64,000 nucleotides of DNA from Portunus trituberculatus (taxonomy: Eukaryota > Arthropoda > Malacostraca > Decapoda > Portunidae). The position numbers and the translations under genes were made by a program. The notes under the pieces are model-generated. The model did no database searches and was not told where the DNA came from. It was given only the letters and a program-made list of their open reading frames with translations. Where the stretch lies: positions 22,034,800 through 22,098,799 of the forward strand of contig NC_059300.1 of NCBI RefSeq assembly GCF_017591435.1, written 5' to 3'. Below, piece by piece: positions 39,889 to 50,196 of this stretch (position 1 is the stretch's first letter; every line of letters starts with the position of its first letter).

Positions 39889-40985
39889 TAAATGACATGC
39901 CAGAGGGAGTGAACAGCTACATAAATCTGTTTGCGGACGATGCGAAACTGTGCAGAGTCATTAAACAAAAAGAGGATTGTGAAATACTACAGGAAGACTT
40001 AAACAAGATCTGGAAATGGAGCAAAAAAATGGGAGATGGAATTCAATGTGGACAAAAGCCATGTCATGGAAATGGGAAAAAGTGAAAGACGACCAGTGGG
40101 AATCTATAAGATGGGAGATGGAGTAGAACTAGAAAAAGTAAAAAAAGGAAAAGGACTTGGGAGTGACAATGGAAGAAAATAATCAACCGGTAAGCCATAT
40201 TGATAGAATTTTCAGAGAGACGTATAATTTGCTAAGGAATATTAGAGTAGCATTTCACTATATGGACAAGAAAATGATGAAGAAATTGATAAGTACTAAA
40301 ATAAGACCTAGATTGGAATATGCAGGAGTTGTGTGGACTCCCCATAAAAAGAAACACATAAGAAAATTAGAGACTACAAAAAATGGCTACAAAAATGGTT
40401 CCAGAATTTAAAGGGATGACATATGAGGAGAGACTAAAGGCTATGGATCTACCATCCTTGGAGCAGAGAAGAGAGAGAGGGGATCTGATACAAGTTTATA
40501 AATTGATTAACGGAATGGATGAAATGGATAATGAGAAACTGATCCTGAGAGAAGAATATGACTTTAGAAGCACAAGATCGCATAGTAAGAAACTAAGGAA
40601 GGGACGATGTCTGAGAGATGTTAAAAAATTTAGTTTCCCGCAAAGATGTGTTGAGACTTGGAACAGTTTCAGTGAGGAAGTGGTGTCAGCAAAGAGTGTA
40701 CATAGTTTTAAAGAAAAATTGGATAAGTGTAGATATGGAGACGGGACCACACAAGCATAAAGCCCAGGCCCTGTAAAACTTCAACTAGGTAAATACAACT
40801 AGGTAAATACACACACACAGTTATTTTTGTTTTCAAACTTGAGAACATCAGCCATAAAGTTTGGTTTGGAATCAAGTTAATGACTTAATTATAAAAATAT
40901 CTGTTGGCAAATGGTGATGACCTGATAACAGTTGATATGTTACCCAGTACATACCTATCAGGATGATGAGTCAGTTAGAAAGGAT

Positions 40986-41705
40986 ATTTCTTCAATATTC
41001 TTCGTAATGATATTTTCCATGCCCTCTCAGGCCTAAACCCTTGGAAGGCTTATGGACCTGATGGGGTCCCTCCTACTGTTCTCAAAAACTGTGCTTCTGC
41101 ACTTGCACCTTGCCAGGCCAAATTCTTTCAATTATGTCTTTCGACTTTTACCTTTCCTTCTTATTGGAAGTTTGCCTACATTCATCCTGTTCCTAAAAAA
41201 AAGTGACCGTTCTAATCCCTCAAATTACCGTCCTATAGCTTTAATCTCTAGCTTGTCTACAGTTTTTTAATCTATCCTCAATAGGAATATTCTTAAACAT
41301 CTGTCACTTCACAATCTTCTATCTGATAGCCAGTATGGCTTCCATCAAGGTCGCTCTACTGGTGATCTGGCTTTCCTTACTGAGTCTTGGTCATCTTCTT
41401 TTAGAGATTTCGTGTAACTTTTGCTGTCGCGATAGACATATAAAAAGCTTTTGATAGAGTCTGGCATAAAGCTTTTATTTCAAAACTGCCCTCCTACAGT
41501 TTCTATCCTTCTCTCTGCAACTTTATCTCAAGTTTCCTTTCTGACAGTTCTACTGCAGCCGTGGTAGACAGCCACTGCTCTTCTCCTAAATTTATAAACA
41601 GTGGTGTTCCTCAGGGTTCTGTCCTATCACCCACTCTCTTTCTATTATTCATTAATGACCTTCTTAACCAAACTTCTTGCCCTATCCACTCCTACGCTGA
41701 TTTTA
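40986..41705 (+). mobile_element. Family J LINE fragment, copy 2
   Basis: RT fragments in order: GLNPWKAYGPDGVPPTVLKN, KAFDRVWHKAF, INSGVPQGSVLSPTLFLLFI and then SYAD, where it is cut just at the catalytic aspartates by the DIRS element. Several frame breaks (near 41205, 41265 and 41415). Confidence 0.85.
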
Positions 41706-41884
41706 CTTCACCAAATCACCCTGAGGTAAGCATTCCCACGAGATCAGCTGTTCCGTTCCACACCGTCAGTTGCTGGTTCGCACCCATACTGGTCGGACAT
41801 TTGCACTACTGATCCGTATTTTTCTGCCAGACCTACTGCCACGTCATCAGAGACGTAGGTACATTGTATCATGGTTCTCAATTT

Positions 41885-42060
41885 GAATATATGGCATGGG
41901 TTGGGCCTGCCATTTGGCTACTTGGTATGGGTTGGGCTTACCAATTGTTCTGGTATGGATTGGGCCTACCAGTTAGCCAAGGTTCGCACATTACTTTGTT
42001 TCGTGGCATGGGTTAGGCCTGCCATTGTGCTATGGTAAGGGTTGGGCCTACCATTCTGCC
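41885..42060. repeat. Irregular tandem repeat in DIRS leader
   Basis: Five copies of a tggcatgggttgggcctacc-like core spaced 30-60 bp apart. It lies in the leader of the DIRS element. Confidence 0.75.
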
Positions 42061-42341
42061 ATTTTCTAACAATTATTACATATTGGGGCAGCACAGATTA
42101 CCACGTGCAGGTTGATAGTCATGTCTTGCTCCGGGGACGGCAATGCACTTCCGCTTGTGGCCTCTACCCGGGTTCCCGGCAGGAGGAGTGTAAGCAGGTC
42201 ATCCAGAGATGGAGAGGAGAGGCATCATTCCCGTGGTATGAGTACCAGCTGCAGTGCTTCCCCGATGCATCATGGCCGTCGCCAATCTTGCCACGTGCAG
42301 TGGTCGCCTGCTCAAACACAGACCCCACCACTCACATTTCC

Positions 42342-43301
42342 ATGCCTGAGCCATCCTGGCGTGTTGTGTTAGATGAACTGGCAGTGTTGAGTGCAGAAGT
42401 AGCAAAACTTAGTGCCAATACACAACCATCCTTGACACAGGAGGTGTATTTTCAAGCAAGTACTTCCACAAGGCATCAGTCACCTGCTAACTTTTCTGGG
42501 TTTGTTGATGATAGTAGTGAGGAAAGTGGAATCATGGAAGTAACCCATAGGGGAAGTGTTTTGCTTCAGAATGCAAAGAATTTGGGTCCTTCTGACACAG
42601 TTTCTGGGGACAGTGATGACAAGATTGCTAGGATGGTCAATTTCCTGTTTGACAAAGGCATGCAGGAGGAGGATTACAAGGCCATCTCAGAGGACGGGAT
42701 TACCAATCGCCCTAACAATTGTCTCACGCTGGCTCCTGTAGAGTGCAACCCCAAGATCTGGGAGGCCCTCAAAACGAATGACAGGAAGGCAGACGCCCGA
42801 CTCAAAGATGTAAGTGAGGACATTCTTAAGTGCCTTACAAAGGCACTTCTGGTTCTGGATCAGGTTGCACAGGAGGATGGTCACCCATTGGTTGAACAGG
42901 AAATGAACAGGATTATTGACGCTTTGGCACTCCTTGGGCATGCCAACCACAAAAATAACTTGGCAAGGCGGGAAGATAACCAAAAATATCCACACCTGTG
43001 TTCTGATAAGTGGCCAATGTCTCGCATGTTGTTTGGAGATGATGTATCCCAGTCTGCCAGGCAGATCGAGGACACGGAGAAGCTGAAACATAAGTTTGCA
43101 GCCAAGAAAAACCCTCTCCCATGGAGGTTCACTGGTGACAGGTCCAGAGGCTTCTGGGGGAAATCCACTCAGAAGTACTACTTGCCAAGGTTTCAGCCCT
43201 ATGGACTGCAGAGGGGCGTCAAGGATAGCCAATGGCAATTCCAGGCTCATCAGGACCCAGACTCAAAAAACGCCAGGGGCCGGGGTCAGTACAGGCATTA
43301 A
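42342..43301 (+). CDS. DIRS gag-like protein, intact frame
   Basis: About 319 codons from MPEPSWRVVLDEL to a stop. The frame is open further upstream without an ATG, so I take the first in-frame ATG. The middle contains NPKIWEAL and a helical stretch, and the C-terminal part has RMLFGDDVSQSARQIEDTEK. The end is basic and Gly/Arg-rich (RGRGQYRH), as expected for nucleic-acid binding. The similarity to DIRS gag-like ORF1 is by pattern and by the RT that follows 10 bases later. It is the longest undamaged transposon frame in the window. Confidence 0.7.
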   Translation: MPEPSWRVVLDELAVLSAEVAKLSANTQPSLTQEVYFQASTSTRHQSPANFSGFVDDSSEESGIMEVTHRGSVLLQNAKNLGPSDTVSGDSDDKIARMVNFLFDKGMQEEDYKAISEDGITNRPNNCLTLAPVECNPKIWEALKTNDRKADARLKDVSEDILKCLTKALLVLDQVAQEDGHPLVEQEMNRIIDALALLGHANHKNNLARREDNQKYPHLCSDKWPMSRMLFGDDVSQSARQIEDTEKLKHKFAAKKNPLPWRFTGDRSRGFWGKSTQKYYLPRFQPYGLQRGVKDSQWQFQAHQDPDSKNARGRGQYRH

Positions 43302-43309
43302 CTGAGGTT

Positions 43310-43995
43310 AGTAACAACTTTGAAGCAGGTAGACTTCATAAGTTTGTTCATGTGTGGAGGAAAATTATTAAGGACCCAGTAATTTTGGACATGATGTTAC
43401 ACTGCCATCTGGATATTAATTTTTCTGACATTGTGCACTTATTCAGGGGGGAGTGTGCATATCATTTCAGCTTAGAGGAACAACTTATCATTAGTGAGGA
43501 AATAAAAAAATTATTGGAGTTAAAGGTACTGGTGGTTACACAGAGGAAGGAAGCTCAAATTCTTTCTCCCATTTTTCTTAGATCTAAAAGGAATGGTGGA
43601 TACAGGATGGTACTTGACCTAAAATAACTAAACAACTATATCCCCTACAAACATTTCAAAATGGAAAACTTTGAGGAAGCTATTAGGCTCATCAATGATG
43701 GAGATTACTTAGCCTCAGTTGATCTAAGATAAGAGATGCATATTACTCAGTTAAAATTGCAGAGGACCAACAGGATTTTTTATGTTTTAAATGGGATAAT
43801 ACTATCTATAAATTCAGTTGTCTTCCCAATGGTATTGCTGAAGGTCTAAGAATTTTCACAAGTTGATGAAACCAGTGTTTGCATTTCTGAGGAAGAAAGG
43901 TTATTCTATTACTAGCTTCATGGATGATACTTTGATTTGCAATAATTCCCAGTCAGGATGTCTTGCATGTATTGGGGACACAATTGATCATATCT
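43310..43995 (+). pseudogene. DIRS reverse transcriptase fragment
   Basis: Continues from gag with FHKFVHVWRK-like and ISEEIKKLLELKVL segments, then RSKRNGGYRMVLDLK before an in-frame stop at about 43625. Downstream pieces keep MENFEEAIRLI, YLASVDLR and MDDTLI (RT catalytic motif, Y/F replaced by M). Several shifts. The frame is cut by the following element. Confidence 0.75.
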
Positions 43996-45013
43996 TAGTA
44001 TTCATATACGCTCATGCCATGACGATAACCTTGACTCCGTGGCACTGAGTGATAGTGAATTACTAATGAAATACCACGGTATTTCATGATATCCATTATA
44101 GCAAGCAATAGAGGAGTGGAAACATAAGTATTGTGGTGAAAGACAACACGCAAGCCAAAAGGGTCACAAGAAAAATAAGAAGCGGCCGAGTTGCCGTGAG
44201 TCTCCGCCTCATCTGTGGGCAATCTCATCTCTGCTTTATTTTTTGGTATTCCATGTAAGATTTCACTTTGTGCATTACAAAACAATCCTTTCTTGGGGAC
44301 AAGGTTTGTAAAAAGCTAATAGAAATGTTTTGTGAACACAAATGCATATATAAGACAGTAACACCACCTGGAGAGGTGGTGTTACCAGCAACTTGAGAGC
44401 AACCTCGTTACCATCCCTCCAAGCGTTCATGGATGCCATTTCGCGGCTGGAGGTTGCTCTGACGTTGTTGAAGAATCTTGAATCCAGCTCCCATTCTTCT
44501 TGTGCCTCATGTGCAGTCTGCCAGCACTGAGTACAGACAGAATCTCTTCAATCTGCCTATAATTCACCAAGATGGCCCCAAAACGTCCTTCATATTCTTC
44601 TGCATGTGGGGCTATTTTTGATCAGTGGATTTTTGATAAAGTGGTAAAGCTCAGAGGAAGATGGTGACTGACTGTGGTGTGAGTGGTGAAGGCAGTGACG
44701 CAGTGAGTGTTATGTTTATGTATTCTTTGTTTTGTTGTTTTCTCTTATCATTTTTTTGCTTTCTTTTGTCATTTCTTGTTTTTTCCTTTACTTTAAATAC
44801 ACTTCTAGTATTTAGAATGTTAAATAATAAACATGTTAATTTAGCCAAATAAATAGAGTATTTTGTACAAATTTTTTTTGGACCACATCCCGCATCCCCC
44901 CTATTATCTATTGTTTATTGTGAGAATTACATATTTGATCTACGCGAATTTTGATATACGCGATGCCTCTTGGAAAGCATCTATTGCATAAATCGAGAGT
45001 TACCTGTAATCTG
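43996..45013. mobile_element. Tigger-like fragment, family K
   Basis: The right end, reversed, reads caggtaactctcgatttatg, and ctacgcgaa/tatacgcgat motifs recur just inside, with TA after it. No matching left end: it begins abruptly in the DIRS RT. A short frame near 44570 (MAPKRPSYSS) may be a transposase start. Shares internal sequence with 35170-35540 and 49430-49750. Confidence 0.6.
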
Positions 45014-45511
45014 ATAAAGTTTTTTTTATGTAAGAGGGAAAACTACTTAGGGTAGAAAAATGAATATTAGAAAAAAAAAGGCCCACTGGAATTGTAGTCT
45101 CCTTAAAAGATTCAAAAGAATTAGTAAAAATTCAGGAACAAATGTCTCGACATCTCTATCTTAAAAGAAGTTAAGTCGTAGGAAGATGGAAATACAGAAA
45201 AAAGGCAGGGGATTCCAGAGTTTACCAGTGAAAGGTATGAATGATTAAGAATGCTGGTTAACTCTTGCATTAGAGAGTTAGACAGAATAGGGATGAGAAG
45301 AAGAAGAAAGCCTCGTGCGTTGTTCATCCTTTGTGCATGCATGTGTCTGTGCTCCTCGGCAGTGTGTATTTTTTTATTAAGTTTTGTGAACTCAAGATCC
45401 CGTGATCATGGGTCCCAAAAGTAAAAGTTTGGCGAGAAACACACAAAATAGCCTGTATTCACATACTGATTACACTTAGAAATTCAATAAACGAGTGAGT
45501 ACAAATGGTTT
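45014..45511. other. Unassigned
   Basis: About 500 bp with no recognised feature. Confidence 0.4.
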
Positions 45512-45679
45512 TCTGCCCACAAGCAACTCTTCCTCTTTGCAATGCAAAAAGTCAAAAGTCTCTAGATATCATGGTTACCAAAATATCACAGGTTGAATGA
45601 GGTAGTATCATCGGTTTACATGGCCTTCCGTCCGATCGGGTTCAGCAGCCTTGGCTAGAGCGAGAGAAAACATGCCCTT

Positions 45680-45749
<70 letters not shown>

Positions 45750-46094
45750 GTCGCCTGTTCTGATACCACTCTCATTCAAAAGTTGTCTCCCTGTAACATG
45801 GCGAGAGACCTGAGGTATAGAAGTAAGGCTCGCAGGAGAGGTGGCGGAATCAGACACAGTGAAATCACTCGCTACCACCCTCCATCATTGGTGACACAGT
45901 GACATAGAACATATGTTTACTCCTGCCCACAAGCAACTCTTCCTCTTTGCAATGCAAAAAACCAGAAGTCTCTAGATGTCATGGTTACCAGAATATCACA
46001 GGTTGAATGAGGTAGTATCACCGGTTTATGTGGCCTTGCGTCCGATCGGGTTCAGTAGCCTTGGCTAGAGCGCGAGAAAACGGGCCCCTTGTAT

Positions 46095-46132
<38 letters not shown>

Positions 46133-46305
46133 GTTCTGATACAACTCTCATTCAAAAGTTGTCTCCCTGTAATATGGTGAGAGACCCAAGGTATAGAAGT
46201 AAGGTGAGCGGGAGAAGTGACAGAATCACACACAATGAAATCACTGTCGCTACTACCATTCATCTTTGGTGACACAGTGACGTAGAGCATATGTTTACTC
46301 CTGAT
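45512..46305. repeat. Tandem duplication, two ~0.4-kb units
   Basis: Unit 1 (about 45512-45921) and unit 2 (about 45922-46305) align along their length: both start ctgcccacaagcaactcttc, contain gttgaatgaggtagtatca and a (CT)n tract, and end gtgacacagtgac...catatgtttactcctg. The CT tract is about 62 bp in unit 1 and 33 bp in unit 2. No coding function seen. Confidence 0.88.
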
Positions 46306-46552
46306 GAGTGTTGCGCTACCAGCTCACAAGCAAAGAAAACGGAAAGAAAATAGCCAAAATATAGCCGTAAAAAGCCTAAAGGTCTATCGATGTGTCCCGA
46401 GTTTTGCAGGTTAAGTTGTTATTTTGAGCAATATAGTTAATTTATATCATGCATACAATAAACATTGTAGTTATCTTATATTAAATCTATATTTGGTTGC
46501 TATTAAAAGCAAGTTATTTTTTTGGGGGGCGGGGGTAGGTAAATTCAGGGAG

Positions 46553-46862
46553 GTGCCAGGTGGTGGCATTGTGGATAAGGTGGTGAGCGTGGGATCGGGC
46601 AGACGTCCACGCGTAGGTTCGAATCCCACCACGTACAGCCTTAAAACACTTTGCCATTTTGTTGAGTGGTGTAAAGTTACCTATATATCACCATGATACC
46701 CAGGTTCTAGGTGGTTACACTCAAGATGAGCTTGGGTGGTGAAATGGGCCTTAATATGGGTACCTCTATAAATAAAATTGCCTGCGCCACTAATAGGCGG
46801 AAGCTGAACAGTGCTTCCAATACACTCTTCAAGTGTGCCTACAGGCACTATAGGCCTTACTG
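46553..46862 (+). mobile_element. tRNA-derived SINE, family B, copy 2
   Basis: The head has ttgtggataaggtggtgagc (A box region) and gtaggttcgaatcccacc (B box). The body matches the inverted copy at 8085-8412 to the end (gcctacaggcactataggcc). It sits next to, and probably interrupts, a Tigger-like element whose right end is at 47003. The head looks closest to tRNA-Arg, tentatively. Confidence 0.85.
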
Positions 46863-46869
46863 TAAAAAA

Positions 46870-47003
46870 AATTTATTCATAACACAAGAACGAATTAATT
46901 GTATTTCCATTAATTTCTATAGGAAAATTTACTTGATATACGATTTTTTTATATACAACTATCGTCACGGAACCAATTAAAATCGTATGTCGAGGTACCA
47001 CTG
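46870..47003. mobile_element. Right end of a Tigger-like element
   Basis: Reversed end cagtggtacctcgacatacg, with tatacga motifs inside and TA at 47004-47005. Related to but distinct from family A. The left part is missing, apparently lost at the SINE insertion. Confidence 0.65.
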
Positions 47004-47170
47004 TATATATACAGGCAACCCCTGCTTAACGAAGGGGTTACGTTCCTAAAAAAACCTTCATTAGGCAAAACTTCATTAAGCGAACCAATTATAACAAGTT
47101 TGACCCCTGACTGAACTTCCATTGAGAGTAAACAAAGCGAGAGTGCATCATAGTACAGTGAAAGGTTTAA

Positions 47171-47899
47171 CCCTTGTGCGGCGGTGATCGTTCATGAACG
47201 ATTGCATCGGTACATTTCATGCGGTGGTGATTGTTCATGTAATCATGATTTTTTGCGCCACTTCTTTAAACTTCCCATTTTCTTACTCAAGTCGGAGGGC
47301 GAGTGTATGTATCAGGCAACACTGTCCACGAGCTGAGTTGCTAGTTTTGCTATTTCATCTCGGTCTAGGCTCACATCTTTCCATCTTGGAGGAGACATCT
47401 GGCAACCCCCATGACACTGCGAGTGGAATGTTCCCTCCGCATGAGGGGAGATATCACACCGAGATGGATAGTGATATATACATGTCATTTGGGAGTGATG
47501 TGGATTTTAGTGAAAGTGAAGACAATGATTATCTGGAGACTGATGAAAGTGAAGACAGTGATTATGTAAAGTGTGAGGTGGTGAATGATCGAGACGGGGT
47601 GAAGGATTTGGAGTGTGAGGGAAGGAAAGATTTGGTAAAGGAGTATGAATGGGTGAAGTATTTGGTAGGGAAGGATCAGGAGGTAGAGGATTACGAGAGG
47701 AAGAAGTCTGAGAGGGTAGAGATGGTAGTGAAGAAGAGGTCGAGCGAGAATGAGAGGTACCACGTGATTCCATCATTGAGTGCAACTTGCCACTGACCAT
47801 TTGCCTTCCCTACTTCATGCTGGCAGTGTTGCTACATCATTATGATCATCTAATTTATCAATCATCTTTCCCTGTTCTCATACAATCCACCCTCCTAAC

Positions 47900-47942
<43 letters not shown>

Positions 47943-47981
47943 GGAGAGTAGGGAAAGGCCTAGAGGCAAAACAAGCTGACA

Positions 47982-48039
<58 letters not shown>

Positions 48040-48337
48040 GGAAGTACAATTTCTTCACCCAAAAGATATGCCCAGAGAGAGAGAGAGAACTGGCGTGCTG
48101 TTATCACACTGAGGGTTGTTTCTCACGGCGGGTTACATGGTGGCTATCAGGAGGAATATTTGATAAACAATAACTTTGCTGTCAGAGATCGTAGCAAGCT
48201 GCAAAGTACATCAATGTATTCAGATTTTCAAAGAAACGTATTTTCATGAGTAAAACTATCTCCTGTGATTTTTTTAGGTTTACCATTTTACCCGCAGATG
48301 GGAATGATTAATTTATAATTACCCCATCGCACAAGGG
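47171..48337 (+). mobile_element. piggyBac-like element, internally deleted
   Basis: TTAA at 47167-47170 and 48338-48341. Ends cccttgtgcggcggtgatcg and, reversed, cccttgtgcgatggggtaat share about 10 terminal bases. Removing it with one TTAA restores the family B sequence gaaaggtttaatgaa seen at 20690 (reversed). Contains the acidic N-terminus of a transposase and opposed GA and TC tracts (47905-47938, 47985-48036). Confidence 0.9.
47464..47796 (+). pseudogene. piggyBac transposase N-terminal fragment
   Basis: A frame of about 110 codons that begins MDSDIYMSFGSDVDFSESED and is rich in Asp, Glu and Ser, as are piggyBac transposase N-termini. It then drifts into a Lys/Glu-rich stretch and stops. 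The DDD catalytic core and the C-terminal zinc-binding region are absent. The frame is open upstream to about 47194, but this ATG suits the family better. Confidence 0.65.
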
Positions 48338-48650
48338 TTAATGAATGTAAAAATTATGAAGTTAAACATTTAAGCAGTTTAATTTAAAACTAAGTCATTA
48401 TAATGTACACTAATGTATGTATGTAAGTAACTTTATATGTTGACGATCTTAAATTTATGAAGGGAGGGAGAGTGGAGCGGGAAATACGCTAGCTTACAAC
48501 CTGTGGATTGTAAACAAAGGGCGCATCATTCTACCGCATACAAAACTTTTGTACCACATTTCTACATGGCTTTCCATTTTATCCATTGCAGAGTCACGAG
48601 TTCAGGTGGTTCTTTTAGCTTGCAAGGAAGATATGATCTCACCAGCCTTC

Positions 48651-48836
48651 TTAATAGAGTCTGCTGACTTGAAAATGGTAGAAAGTAGATGGAGTCAAGC
48701 CATGGTGGGAAGAAATGCTATTAGTTTTCTCGCCTCTCTTATGTCTGTGAATAATATCCAACTTCACTTCGAGAGTAAGAGACTTCCTGGTCTTCTTAGC
48801 AACGCTAGGCGACATTGCGGAGCGTTTTGGTGGCAT
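48651..48836 (-). pseudogene. Tigger transposase N-terminal fragment
   Basis: Starts MPPKRSAMSPSVAKKTRK and continues SLTLEVKLDIIHRHKRGEK and ISSHHGLTPST, the psq-type helix-turn-helix. It is better preserved than the copy at 20212-20421, then truncated. No DDE domain. Confidence 0.8.
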
Positions 48837-49015
48837 GTAGAACGAGGGAAGACAAGCTGCTGCTGACGCTGTTATTGTTTTGAAGTAGGGGAGTGAGTGG
48901 TGCGCGTTTTGTTCACGAGAGGCACTAGTGTATTCAAAAGCCTGTCGGCTTGCGTGATATGGTGGGGCTTTCAAACTTAGAAAAAATTACCTAGATAAAA
49001 TTTTGTTAAAGCGAG

Positions 49016-49017
<2 letters not shown>

Positions 49018-49084
<67 letters not shown>
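49018..49084. repeat. (TA)n(CA)n linker between two Tigger-like elements
   Basis: About 57 bp of TA then 10 bp of CA, lying between the truncated family B copy and the start of family C. Confidence 0.92.
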
Positions 49085-49086
<2 letters not shown>

Positions 49087-49284
49087 GTAATACTCCGCTT
49101 AACGAATGTTTGTTTAACGAATTTCCGGTTTAACGTACTATATAAAGTTAGACCAAAAATCCGCATAACGTACAACCACATCTGTTTTAGCGAATTTTAT
49201 TGGTTTGAATTTGCTGGGTGAGGGAACGAACGCAGTAGTTTCGCTGTGATTGGCTGGCTCCCCCCGCCTCTGTCTCTAGCGCTC

Positions 49285-49750
49285 CTGGAGCTGGATTCAA
49301 GATTCTTTAACAACGTCAGAGCAACCTCTTGCAGCGAAATGGCATCCATGAACGCTTGGAGGGACGGTGACAAGGTTACTTTCAGGTTGTTTTGAGGTTG
49401 CTGGGAACACCACCTCTGGAGGTGGTGTTCCGAGTCGCCGCAAGTCTCCCGCTTTGTCTGTGGCTCATCTCATCTCTGCTTTATTTTTGGGTATTCCATG
49501 TAAGATTTCACTTTATGCATTGCAAAACAATCCTTTTTGGGGCAAAGTTTGTAAAAAGCTAATAGAAATGTTGTTTTGTGAACATAAATGCATATATAAG
49601 ACAGTAACACCACCTCCAGAGGTGGTGTTCCCAGCAACCTCAGAGCAACCTGAAAGCAACCTTGTCACCGTCCCTCCAAGCATTCATGGATGCCATTTCG
49701 CTGCAAGAGGCTGCTCTGACGTTAAAGAATCTTGGATCCAGCTCCAAAAA
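49285..49750. repeat. ~140-bp inverted repeat with ~190-bp loop
   Basis: Arm 1 (about 49285-49425) and arm 2 (about 49608-49750) are reverse complements with few mismatches. Both contain the self-palindromic accacctctggaggtggt core and gcgaaatggcatccatgaac (reversed in arm 2). The same arm occurs once, unpaired, at about 44365-44495. Confidence 0.88.
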
Positions 49751-49880
49751 GCTAACAGAAATGTTGTTTTGTGAACATAAATGTGAGAATGTGAGAGAAT
49801 TTGTACGTAGCTCCACTAACTTCCATTGACTCATATGACATCATAAAAGTAGTGGTACACCGGTGGCCCAATATGCTGCC

Positions 49881-49881
<1 letters not shown>

Positions 49882-49967
<86 letters not shown>
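49882..49967. repeat. (AT)n microsatellite
   Basis: About 86 bp of TA/AT within Tigger-like family C. Confidence 0.95.
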
Positions 49968-49971
<4 letters not shown>

Positions 49972-50129
49972 TTTTAATCCATGTGGTATGTTGTGGACTA
50001 GCCCAGAACGCATCCCCCTATTTCCATTATTTCCTATGGGAAAATTACGTCTGCTTAACGAATTTTCGCTCTACGAACAGCTTTGACACCCCCTATCCTG
50101 TCCGTTAAACGGTGTATTACTGTATATAC

Positions 50130-50132
<3 letters not shown>

Positions 50133-50193
<61 letters not shown>
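50133..50193. repeat. (GA)n microsatellite
   Basis: A 61-bp GA tract just outside the family C element. Confidence 0.95.

Positions 50194-50196
<3 letters not shown>

Larger units (their letters stand above)
38585..40810 (+). mobile_element. CA-LINE copy 5, split by a Tigger-like element
   Basis: Begins right after (CA)n at the RT segment GSVLAPILFLVYI, is broken at 38624 by a Tigger-like insertion, and resumes at 39891 with NDMPEGVNSY and NLFADDAKL. Removing 38625-39888 and one TA joins LVYI to NDMP in frame. Further shifts lie near 40065 and 40380. The end is the aactaggtaaatac doublet and a short (AC)n at 40811. Confidence 0.88.
41706..43995 (+). mobile_element. DIRS-order element, third copy, different family, partial
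   Basis: Starts within family J copy 2 after its codons for SYAD. It has a non-coding leader, a gag-like frame and a reverse transcriptase, then is cut at about 43995 by a Tigger-like fragment. RNase H, tyrosine recombinase and the right terminal repeat are not in the window. The gag frame differs from that of the DIRS pair at 52-63 kb, so it is another lineage. Confidence 0.75.
47012..49018 (-). mobile_element. Tigger-like element, family B, copy 2, with piggyBac insertion
   Basis: Left end caggcaacccctgcttaacg after TA at 47010-47011. It matches the copy at 19918-20839 in inverted orientation. The far end is lost at about 49018, roughly 80 bp short, where a (TA)n tract begins. Carries a piggyBac-like insertion at 47171-48337. 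Confidence 0.87.
49085..50122. mobile_element. Tigger-like element, family C
   Basis: Ends cagtaatactccgcttaacg and, reversed, cagtaatacaccgtttaacg, with TA at 50123-50124. The left target reads CA, probably mutated in the CA tract. The motif ttaacgaa recurs at both ends. It contains a hairpin-forming inverted repeat and a (AT)n tract at 49882-49967. No intact transposase. Confidence 0.85.

Noticed and set aside
42687..43250. 187-codon minus-strand frame
   Set aside because: It is the antisense shadow of the DIRS gag-like frame, which has a sensible protein and a following RT.
46600..46640. Possible tRNA gene (B box ggttcgaatcc)
   Set aside because: It lacks a paired acceptor stem and is followed by the SINE B body, which also occurs at 8085-8412, so it is a SINE head.
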